Source: Thalassiosira profunda
Taxonomy: Eukaryota > Bacillariophyta > Thalassiosirophyceae > Thalassiosirales > Thalassiosiraceae
Length of the DNA: 15,040 nt
NCBI GenBank assembly: GCA_036939355.1
Contig: JALLAP010000400.1
Span: 1-15,040, forward strand
Reading direction: 5' to 3'
Both the position numbers and the translations under genes were made by a program. Positions 9,101 to 15,040 of the stretch are shown here, in pieces; position 1 is the first letter of the stretch, and each line of letters opens with the position of its first letter. The notes under the pieces are model-generated. The model saw only the letters and a program-made list of their open reading frames with translations. It made no database searches and was not told the DNA's origin.

Positions 9101-12100
9101 TTCTCGAACTCGTCGACATCGAGCTGCAGGTCGATCTCCAACTCCCTCGCAGCTTCCCACACCGTCCCCTCCTTGGCCTCGACCTTGTTCCAGAACACCT
9201 TCTTCCTCCGCACCTTGGGCTTCTCGGGCTTCTTGGGGCCTTTGCCCTTCCCCATGCCCATCTGGCTAGACACGGACTTGTCGTGATCGAGGTCCATAAT
9301 GGCAGGGTCGAGGCCATCGCGCGTGAGAGCATTCTTGACAGCGCCAATGGGCAATCCCTGGAAAGAAGTACGGATAAAGCGTTTGAGTTGGAATCTACGC
9401 CATCAAAGAAGAGCAGCTGCTCGACAAGATGACACCAAAGAACCTACCATCTTGAGCATCTTGAAGTATTTCGCATACTTTGGATCGTCCTTCAAAGGAG
9501 GCCCGGCGTCCATCTGGCTCTTGAGCGACTTCTCGGGGTCCATGTCCAATATTTTCGGATCGAGCTGATCCCGCACCATGGCGTGTTGCGCCGCCTCTTT
9601 TGGCAGCCCCATCTTCAACATCTTGAAGTATTTGACGTATTTGGGATCGTCCTTCAGAGGAGGGCCATCGTCTTCGTCCCCGCCCTCGGTCTGGCTCTTG
9701 AGGGACTTCTCCGGGTCCATGTCCAATATCGCCGGGTCCAGCTGATCGCGCACCATGGCGTGCTTGGCCGCTTCTTTGGGGAGGCCCATCTTCATCATCT
9801 GTGGGTGCCATCGATGAAAGAGAGTGCATCAGGGAACGGGGTGCGATGATTAGATGCAGGTCCAGGAACGATCAAACAATAGACAGCGCCAACGCATTGA
9901 TCTCTTCGTACCTTGAAGTATTTCGCAAACTTGGGATCGTCCTTCAGCGGAGGGCCCTCGTCGGCAGCGTCCGCTTTCGTCTGGCTCTTGAGGGACTTCT
10001 CGGGGTCCAGATCCAAGATGCTCGGGTCAAGCTGATCGCGCGTCATGGCATGCTTCGCCGCCTCTTTCGGCAATCCCATCTTCATCATCTGCGGCGACAA
10101 GAAAGCAGAGCGCAGGAAACAGGGTAAGCTTAGATGCAAGGTCCAGGAACGCAAACTAAAAGACGACGTCGCCAACGCAAGATCGGTTCGCACCTTGAAG
10201 TATTTGGCGAACTGAGGATCGTCCTTCAGAGCAGGGCCGTCGTCGGCGTCCTCGGCCGGCGTCTGGCTCTTCAGCGACTTCTCCGGGTCCAAATCCAAGA
10301 TGCTCGGGTCCAGCTGATCGCGGGTCATCGCGTGCTTCGCCGCCTCTTTGGGAAGGCCCATCTTCATCATCTGCGGCGACAAGAAGGCAGAGCGCAGGAA
10401 ACAGGGTACGATTAGGGATGCAGGTCCACAAAACCAAAAGGCGGCATCGCCAACGCAAAGATCGTGTCGCACCTTGAAGTATTTGACGTATTTGGGATCG
10501 TCCTTCAGCGGGGGGTCGCCGTCGCCGTCGCCCGCGGCGGGCGCGCGCTGGCTTTTGAGGGACTTCTCCGGGTCCAAATCCAAGATGCTGCACAAGGAAA
10601 GGAAGGCATGGGCATTAGCTGGCGTGAACAGCAACGGGAAAGGAAAACTCAAGCCGTGGCTTTCTTACCTCGGATCAAGCTGGTCTCGCGTCATGGCGTG
10701 CTTGGCCACGTCCTTCGGCAACCCGACCTTCATCATATTGAAGTACTTGACGTACTTCGGATCGTCCTTCAGCTTGGGCTCGCCGTCGGCGTCCTTGGCG
10801 TCCTCCCCCTCCTTCGTCTCGCCCTCCTTCGCCTCGCCCTCCTTGGCCTCCCCCGCTCCCTCCGGGGCGCCGCTCGCCTTGAGCCTCTGCAAATCGTCCT
10901 CGACCCTCCTCAAATCGGCCTCGAGCTGTTCCCTCGTCTTGCCGTCGCTGGGTCCCATCGCGCCCAACGTCCCGTCGCTCATGAGCGACAATGGCGGCCA
11001 GGAATTTTGGCGCTTCAGCCCGCGGGAGCGCTGCGGGTCGCCGGACAGGTTGAGCGTGGAGAAGGCCGTGCCCTCCTGGAGCAGGCGCTTGAACTTGTCG
11101 AAGGGCACCTCGCCGTCGTCGAGGCCCGGGTCGCCGTCGCCGTGGCCGAGTCCTCCCCCGAAGCCGAAGCCGTCGCCGTACCCGTCGCCGCCGAGGCCGT
11201 CGCCCTCCAGGAATCCCCCGCCGGGGCCGTACCCGTACCCGCCGCCGTACTCGTCCCCTGCGTACTCGTCAAAGTCCCCCAGCAAATCCTCCCCCTCGCC
11301 GATCGGCCCGAGCCCACCGCCCCCGCCGCGGGCCCACCGCCCCCCCCTCTCCACCGCGGGCGTCCTATACGATTCCTGGATGGCCTCCTCCCGCGCCTGG
11401 ATAATCTCGACCGTGTTCTGGACCAAATTCTCCGGCACCAACTGGCCCACGACCACCGCGTCGACGAGCTTGAGGCGCTCGCTCGCCGCGGTGACGGCGT
11501 CGACCCACTGGGCCGCGTCGTCGGCGCTCCCGGCCCTCAAGGTGGCCACGGCCTTGGTCCGCGAGGGATGCCACACCTCGAACTGGTGGGGGTTCCGGGA
11601 GTCCAATTTGGCCCCGAGGGTGCGGGCGTCGACCAACTTGGTGAATTTCGACGAATGCGATCCCGCCGCGGCCCGGGCCTCCCGCGCGGTGGGGGGGGAG
11701 TGGGCGTAGTAGATGCCCGTGGAATCGAGGAGGTACCATCGTCGGACCCACCGGCCGCGACGGGTTTTCTTGCGCAGCCACCCCTCGACGATGCCCCGCT
11801 CGGCGTTCCCCTGCAGCCACGGGGGGAGGGCGCTCCGTTCGCTTTCGTTGTCGGGAATGCCCTCCGAGCCCTGGCTGCGGGTCCGGTTGCGCAGGATGGA
11901 CGGCGTCATGGACCCCGGCATCAGGGGGCTCATGAACCTCGCCTTCCGGCTCGACGATCCCTGGGACTCGCTCCGGTCGCACGTCGCCTTCTTGGCGCTC
12001 TCCAGCGCGCTCTCCCACCCCCTGTCCGTGAGGCCCTCCTCCCCGAACTCCAACCCCTGAATTTCGATGGACTGTCCCCTCTCAAACGAGGCGGGGGGCA

Positions 12101-15023
12101 CGGGCGTCCCCGGCCGGTGTTGCTGGCGCTGCAACTCCCGGTCCAAATCGTGCGCCGCGACCTTGGGCACGGCCTGCTGCCCGATCGGCCGGTCGGGGTC
12201 CAACTTCGTAATGTCCGGCTTCCCGTCCCTCTGTAATGCCGCCCGGACGGCGCCAATGGTGAACCCGTACCTTAACATCCGAAAGTACAATCCGTACTCC
12301 GGGTCGTTCTTGAGGGGCACCCCCTTCGACTTGGCGAACTTGGCGTCGGGGGCGTGCATTATATGGGAGGCGAGCTTGACGGTGTTCCGCGCCAGGAGGG
12401 TCCGGTTCGCGCTCTCGGTCGACAGCTCCGACGCCACGCTGGCATCCCCATCCTTCGCCTCTTCGGCGACGTAGTCGTCCACGTCGATGGGGGCGTAGAG
12501 GGTGTCCAATCCCGTCTTTTCCCGGCNAGGTCGGCGTCCGGGCCGTCCCACTGGCCGTTGGGATCGCGGGCGCCCGGCCGGTCGATGGTTGGGCCCCCGC
12601 GGGGCGGACGCGGGGTGACGGTGCCCCTCCAGTCGACAAAGTCGTCGATGTCCGTGCCGATGGGGACGTTCATGAAATCGTCCGCATTGGACGAGGCCGA
12701 CGTCTGGGCATCGTAGGATCGGTCGATCATGTCGGGGGGAGAAGATTCGTCCATTTTTTCCTCGAGGAACCGGTCCACGGCCGCGTTGGGGGCGGCGGCG
12801 AAGTCGGTGTGCATGCGGCGTCGGTGCGCGGACCGCTGTCGCGCGAGCTGCCGTCGCCGCGCCCGCAGTCGCTGCTGCTGCGACGATCCCGGGGTGGTTG
12901 GGGGCGGGGGCGCCGCCGTTGGGGCGCCCTGGGAACCCGGCGTCTGCCAAACTGGCTGGCCGGGGGGCAGCGCGGGCGGCGGCGTCGACGCATCCGACTC
13001 CGACGACGGACGACTCGGCAGTTCCTTCGTCCGAGCCGCGGCCGCGGGGTCCATCGGTTCCCGGCCGGCGACGGTCGCGGGACCGCCGGACGGGGGCGCG
13101 AGGGGGGCGCGGGCGGCGTCGCGTTCCGAGGACGATGGGCCCGCGCGCTCCTTCTGGCGCGCGGCCGCTGCCGCCGCGGCGGCGATGCCGCCGGGAGGGA
13201 GGGGAGACGGTGCCTCCTTTTTCCGGGCCGCTGCCGCCGCCGCTGCTGCAATCCCCCCAGGAGGCATGGGAGATTGCGACTCCTTTTCCCGAGCCGCTGC
13301 TGCGGCTGCTGCCGCGATACCACCGGGAGGCATGGGATGCTCCGTCTCCTTTTTGCGAGCCGCGGCCGCGGCCGCCGCAGCCGCGATCCCCCCGGGCGGA
13401 GGACCCGCCGCCGCCCGCTCCTCCCGCTCCTTCTTCCGCGCCGCCGCCGCGGCCAGGGCGGCAATCCCGCCGCGCGCCCGCCCCGGCGGCACCCTCGACG
13501 GCTGCTCCTTCTTCCGCGCGGCGGCGGCCGCGGCCGCGGCAATTCCCCCGGGCGGAGGGCCGGACGAGGCCTGTTCCTTTTTTCGAGCGGCGGCCGCGGC
13601 GGCCGCGGCGGCCGCGGCGATTCCCCCCGGCGGGAGGCCCCCCGAGAGGGGGGATTGGGGATTGCTCGGCCCGCTGCTGGGCGGGGGTGCTTCCCCTGGG
13701 CTTTGTTCCTTTTTGCGGGCGGCCGCCGCGGCGGCCGCAGCTATGCCCCCGGGCGGAGGGCCCGAAGGCGGGGCTGCCTTGGCCGCGCTCTTCTTTTGAG
13801 CTGCGGCCGCGGCCATGGCCGCAATGTTGACTGTCACGAGAACGAGATGAGAGGGTGAGCGCACATCTTGTGCACAAAAAAGAGGAATGCAAATCCCGGC
13901 CATCCCCAAACGCAGAGCACCGGGAGCAGTCAATCTCTGAAGCGAACCCAAGGGTCTGATATTTCTGACATCGCAATCCAGCCACACACAGCGATCTGCA
14001 TTCCCCTGGCCCATACATACCCAAGCCCAAGCTTGCTCCCTTCCCAAAATAGATGTCCCATTCTCATTCCCCCGACACAGAAAAAATAACTTCCATCCCC
14101 CCCAAAACTATCGACTCACCCGGAGCGCCGACTCCAGATCCCCCCTCTCCCCCCGGCTTCCCCAGCGGCGGGGCGGGGATGCCCCCCATCTTCTCCTCCT
14201 TCCCCTTCACAATCGTCCCGCTCGTCCACCGCACGGGATTGGGGGATTCCGCCGCCTTCTCCCGCTTTCTCGCGGCGGCGGCCGCCAGGGCGGCGATGTT
14301 GAGCCCTCCCGGGGGATGGGTCGGGGGCGGCCCCGCCGCGGATTTCTTTTGGGAGGACTTTTTCTGGGCCGCGGCCGCGGCCATGGCGGCGATGGTCATT
14401 CCCCCTGCGTCTCCCCCGGCGTCTTCTTCATCTTCATCCCCGGCCGAATCCACGAGCATGTCCGGAGATTCCAGCCATCCCTCCGGCACATGCACGTACG
14501 GGTTGGGCGTTAGCGGCGCCTTCAGTCCCCCGACGTCCATCAAGTCGGCCCGTTCTCCCCGCGCCCGCGCCTCATCCGCCCTTTGGTCAAAGGGCAGAGG
14601 CTCAATGGAGCTCAGGTTGGGCTGGTTGAGGTCCGAGCCGGACTCGGCGAGCTGGTTCGACTCCACGGCCTTCAGGAAGGCCTTGTAGTTCTTCTTCGGC
14701 GGGGGTGACGCCTTGGGGGAGGCCGAGGGCGCCGCCTTCCCCCCGCCGTCGGTGGTGGGAGTGGCCCGTCCCCCCGTTCCCACCGGGGCAGTGTCAGAGT
14801 TGCCCTCCTCCGCTTTTTGCAGAGATTTTTTCCGCGCCGCCGCCGCCGCGGCAGCCGCGATGTTCATCCCCCCCATCAGCGGCCGGGGGCCCATCGGGGC
14901 GGCGCCCCCACCCTCTCCACTGTCGGACGACCGCCGAGAGCGGGCCAGCGCGGCCGCGGCCGCCATGGCGGCGATGTTGGGCCGTCCGTTCGCCTCCTCC
15001 GCGGGATCCGGATTCGGGCTCAT
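2810..15023 (-). CDS. Giant multi-repeat PH-FH2 formin
   Basis: This formin-type actin nucleator/elongator of about 3,733 residues is encoded by ten exons read from right to left: 14120-15023, 10669-13830, 10473-10587, 10194-10370, 9912-10088, 9448-9798, 9005-9357, 4103-8931, 3654-4023 and 2810-3572. All nine introns are GT-AG (289, 81, 102, 105, 113, 90, 73, 79 and 81 bp), and each junction keeps the frame and joins sensible protein. The sum is 11,201 nt, one short of a whole number of codons, which matches a frame change at the N at 12527. Order of parts (approximate residues): Ala-helix/basic motif array 10-530, diverged CCDC53-like repeat 805-854, PH 977-1090, six CCDC53-like repeats 1317-1662, FH2 1677-2107, DFLSKKHP array 2257-2844, ELRHVERP array 2897-3140, coiled coil 3224-3587. 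The ATG at 15021-15023 is the first available, but the frame stays open to the window edge and a CAG lies just upstream, so an earlier exon may exist. Typical formins have 1,000-2,000 residues. Intracellular, acting on actin, probably near membranes through PH. Confidence 0.85.
3120..4505 (-). other. Charged coiled-coil region near the formin C-terminus
   Basis: This part of exon 8, all of exon 9 and most of exon 10 encode roughly 360 residues dominated by Glu, Arg, Lys, Gln and Ala, for example RRREQAQRAQLMEQRKKEEA and EERDRLIREAEAQKAAARQQ. This is typical of a long single helix or coiled coil. It is interrupted by two Ala-rich motifs (MNIAAAAAAAARRKEE, TNIAAMAAMAAQRRS). Introns 4024-4102 and 3573-3653 split it without disturbing the pattern. 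It may extend or oligomerise the molecule, or bind filaments through its basic face. Confidence 0.8.
4745..5480 (-). repeat. Six-copy IDESTQPRIFTELRHVERP repeat array
   Basis: Immediately C-terminal of the DFLSKKHP array the formin has six units of about 40-44 residues (120-133 bp). Each has the constant block IDESTQPRIFTELRHVERP (variants: IDETPQPRIFTELRHVERP, IDESPQPRTFTQLRKVERP, IDESSQPRIFTQLRTVERP) and a variable acidic/Ser-Gly linker. Related half-blocks flank the array: ALMARLRPTERSS at about 5560-5590 and AFMARLRPVEKRA at about 4620-4660. The L-R-x-V-E-R core resembles the LKKV-E part of WH2/thymosin motifs but the full helix is missing, so this is only a suggestion. No known family recognised. 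Confidence 0.88.
5635..7395 (-). repeat. Ten-copy DFLSKKHPSKPP-AEIAAMAAAAAR repeat array
   Basis: Exon 8 encodes ten modules, each with an acidic start (DPDDYIEEEI or VEDELM), a core close to DFLSKKHPSKPP, then AEIAAMAAAAAR and a variable Pro/Ser/Gln linker. DNA spacing is mostly 139-166 bp. Copies 6 and 7 are separated by a longer insert holding two other basic Ala-rich helices (KILAAVAQASARRK and KIIEAVAAAAAARK). Copy 10 is degenerate (AFLSQRKTSKPSADIASNAA). An eleventh copy (SWLSKKHPTKP) and a twelfth vestige (ELLNWVKKSQARP) lie in exon 10 at the very C-terminus. I recognise no known domain. The alternation of acidic helix, basic KKHP-K-P and Ala helix suggests a repeated ligand-binding module. 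Confidence 0.9.
7600..7750 (-). other. Acidic Ser/Asp/Glu-rich linker after FH2
   Basis: After the FH2 domain and a Lys-rich helix the formin has about 50 residues of mixed Asp, Glu and Ser, including SEDSEDEDTDSDDDSDEEEE. This looks like a disordered linker with many potential casein-kinase-type sites. It connects FH2 to the first downstream Ala-helix/basic motif (NFAAMAAASVKKKK). A classical DAD segment is not visible at this position. Confidence 0.7.
7850..9215 (-). other. FH2 (formin homology 2) actin-assembly domain
   Basis: The FH2 domain (about residues 1677-2107) is split by the 73-bp intron 8932-9004. It begins with the lasso segment KKVFWNKVEAKEGTVWE, passes IDAKRGMNGDIILRKIKMDP across the splice junction, and contains FMPNEEEAKALTTY, the SLLACILILVNKINTGGEGG core (matching the GN-x-hN-x-G region) and GFSLDSLKKLSETKAFDNKT with TVLHYL. 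It ends in the helix EFMEAFDVAADLVEKEEEAK. The lasso Trp, the knob Ile of the KR-N-I motif and the Lys of SETK are present, matching residues known to contact actin in Bni1/mDia1 (mapping from memory). Length of about 430 residues fits the family. Canonical FH2 dimers cap barbed ends processively. Confidence 0.95.
9260..10785 (-). repeat. Six tandem CCDC53-like (WASHC3-type) repeats
   Basis: Six units of 55-59 residues read LKDDPKYVKYFKMMKMGLPK, then EAAKHAMTRDQLDPSILDLD, then PEKSLKSQ and a short variable linker. The pattern DP-x-Y-x-K, G-x-P-x-x-A-x-x-x-M and LDP-x-x-L is the signature seen in the WASH-complex subunit CCDC53/WASHC3. Repeats 2-5 are nearly identical; repeat 6 (GLPIGAVKNALTRDGLDPAI) is closest to the generic family pattern and runs straight into the FH2 domain. 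Three introns interrupt the array at the same codon (after KYFK), so the 177-bp exons 4 and 5 are each exactly one 59-residue unit. Exon 6 holds two units without an intron between them. Likely a helical protein-binding scaffold; role in this gene is inferred. Confidence 0.9.
9799..10472 (-). repeat. Exon-intron tandem duplication within the CCDC53-like array
   Basis: Introns at 10371-10472 (102 bp), 10089-10193 (105 bp) and 9799-9911 (113 bp) are homologous to one another. The first two share, on the plus strand, ctgcggcgacaagaa-gcag, agcgcaggaaacagggta and gccaacgcaa; the third keeps atgcaggtcca-like and gccaacgca blocks. Their flanking exons are 177 bp units. This shows that the duplication copied an exon together with its intron, and recently enough for intron sequence to remain alignable. 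Confidence 0.9.
10795..10860 (-). repeat. Short tandem repeat coding for EAKEG units
   Basis: The formin encodes GEAKEGEAKEGETKEGEDAK, three to four copies of a five-residue acidic/basic unit, from a 15-bp DNA repeat of the type ctcgccctccttcgc on the plus strand. It directly precedes the six-copy CCDC53-like array. This is a typical slippage-prone linker. Confidence 0.8.
11110..11330 (-). other. Gly/Asp/Tyr-rich low-complexity linker
   Basis: Downstream of the PH domain the formin has about 70 residues dominated by Gly, Asp, Glu, Tyr and Phe, such as GDEYGGGYGYGPGGG and GDGYGDGFGFGGG. It is predicted to be disordered and acidic. It ends just before PFDKFKRLLQEGTAFSTLN, which looks like a short helix. 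It probably acts as a flexible spacer between the PH domain and the CCDC53-like array. Confidence 0.7.
11465..11805 (-). other. PH domain of the formin
   Basis: About 113 residues, near residues 977-1090 of the formin, show pleckstrin-homology hallmarks. The opening strand is GIVEGWLRKK, the next strands are RRWYLLDSTGIYYAH, the middle has HQFEVWH, and the C-terminal helix carries the near-invariant Trp in AAQWVDAVTAASERLKL. The basic KKTRRGRW loop between strands 1 and 2 is where phosphoinositide-binding PH domains hold their ligand, so membrane binding is plausible but not shown. It lies between the N-terminal repeats and the Gly/Asp-rich linker. Confidence 0.85.
12174..12322 (-). repeat. 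Diverged CCDC53-like repeat (first copy)
   Basis: The product here reads PLKNDPEYGLYFRMLRYG followed by AVRAALQRDGKPDITKLDPD. It keeps the skeleton of the downstream repeats (LK-DP-Y--YF-ML--G---A-------D-LDP) but is much diverged. It lies about 460 residues before the main array, in exon 2 just after the N-induced frame change, and upstream of the PH domain. It probably represents an older copy of the same module. Confidence 0.7.
12527..12527. other. Ambiguous base with frame change
   Basis: The only N in the window sits inside formin exon 2. Upstream, the reading frame encodes the Ala-motif array and a TDIDDFVDWRG segment. Immediately downstream the meaningful frame (GLDTLYAPIDVDDYVAEEA, then the CCDC53-like repeat and PH domain) is shifted by one base missing or two extra. 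The total exon length is one base short of a multiple of three, which favours one missing base here. This is most simply a sequencing or assembly error, not a broken gene. Confidence 0.85.
13145..14990 (-). repeat. N-terminal array of Ala-helix/basic motifs (GGIAAAAAAAARKKE type)
   Basis: Exons 1 and 2 encode at least 13 copies of a motif of about 15 residues: a Gly/Pro cap, Ile or Asn-Ile, 8-11 mostly Ala residues, then a basic cluster such as ARKKE, AQKKS or AREKE. Four copies are in exon 1 (near 14985-14940, 14880-14830, 14400-14345, 14310-14265) and nine in exon 2 between 13830 and 13145. Exon-1 copies mostly read NIAAMAAAAA, while exon-2 copies mostly read PGGIAAAAAAAARKKE. Linkers are Pro/Ser-rich and variable. 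Similar motifs return far downstream in the same protein (7570-7615, 7450-7505, 4700-4750, 4445-4505, 4210-4260). Alanine codons are mostly mixed, so the runs look maintained at protein level. Each could form a short amphipathic-to-basic helix; the function is unknown. Confidence 0.85.
13831..14119 (-). other. Long first intron of the formin gene
   Basis: Donor CCGG|GTGAGT (plus-strand ACTCAC at 14114-14119) and acceptor TCTCGTGACAG (ending at plus-strand 13831) define a 289-bp intron, about three times longer than the other introns here. Joining restores PGVNIAAMAAAAA, an intact motif. It is AT-richer than the flanking exons. I see no gene in it. Confidence 0.85.
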
Positions 15024-15040
15024 TATTTTCGCGCTGCGAA

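Noticed and set aside
8932..9347. Open frame that would extend the large FH2 exon upstream to 9347
   Set aside because: It reads exon 7 out of frame and crosses an intron. The correct frame of 9005-9357 gives the FH2 lasso, and the GTGAGT/CAG junction joins perfectly to IDAKRG.
10464..12236. Long plus-strand open frames (590 codons here, 453 codons at 10348-11709)
   Set aside because: They lie antisense to the PH domain and CCDC53-like repeats, whose protein is clearly recognisable. High GC and repeats keep the opposite frames free of stops. Their translations show no domain.
12729..13858. Several plus-strand open frames of 310-356 codons
   Set aside because: These are mirror frames of the Ala-motif array, with composition dictated by GCC/GGC repeats. 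No independent evidence of coding.
13861..13875. Small inverted repeat GCACA-TCT-TGTGC in intron 1
   Set aside because: Only five base pairs in the stem, with no T-tract or structural context. Expected by chance.

Overview
The window comes from a nuclear genome of a eukaryotic microbe. Coding sequence is split by GT-AG introns, mostly 73-113 bp, and the main gene fuses domains in a way familiar from large protist formins. The organism is probably a stramenopile, haptophyte or cryptophyte-like protist or alga. That placement rests on repeats resembling the WASH-complex subunit CCDC53 lying beside a formin FH2 domain, and it is an inference. No bacterial operon structure, rRNA, tRNA, CRISPR array or transposon is visible.

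Layout: (1) Bases 1-391 are very GC-rich low-complexity sequence, probably the 5' flank or leader of a plus-strand gene. (2) About 392-2519 (+) holds a tentative seven-exon gene. Its product is predicted to carry a beta-rich, jacalin-like segment, a charged coiled coil and a Cys/His-rich C-terminal zinc-binding-like module. Only the part from 1341 on is well supported. (3) Bases 2520-2809 are a short convergent intergenic gap with a perfect 15-bp tandem duplication. (4) Bases 2810 to at least 15023 (-) hold one giant ten-exon formin gene of about 11.2 kb coding sequence and about 3,733 residues, covering over 80% of the window. Its start may lie beyond the right edge.

The formin product, N to C, has: an array of short alanine-rich helices followed by basic residues (consensus near IAAAAAAAARKKE); a first diverged CCDC53-like repeat; a PH domain; a Gly/Asp-rich linker; six near-identical CCDC53-like repeats; the FH2 domain; an acidic Ser-rich linker; ten copies of a module with consensus near DFLSKKHPSKPPAEIAAMAA; six copies of IDESTQPRIFTELRHVERP; a long charged coiled-coil stretch; and a last degenerate DFLSKKHP module near the C-terminus. 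No classical polyproline FH1, GTPase-binding or DAD segment is obvious.

The architecture suggests an actin assembly machine. FH2 would bind barbed ends, PH would bind membrane, CCDC53-like repeats would act as scaffold, and dozens of short helix-plus-basic motifs might act as multivalent binding sites, possibly for actin. The repeats are the most novel content. Part of the CCDC53-like array grew by tandem duplication of exon plus intron, shown by the homologous introns between the copies. A single N at 12527 coincides with a frame change and is most simply a sequence error.
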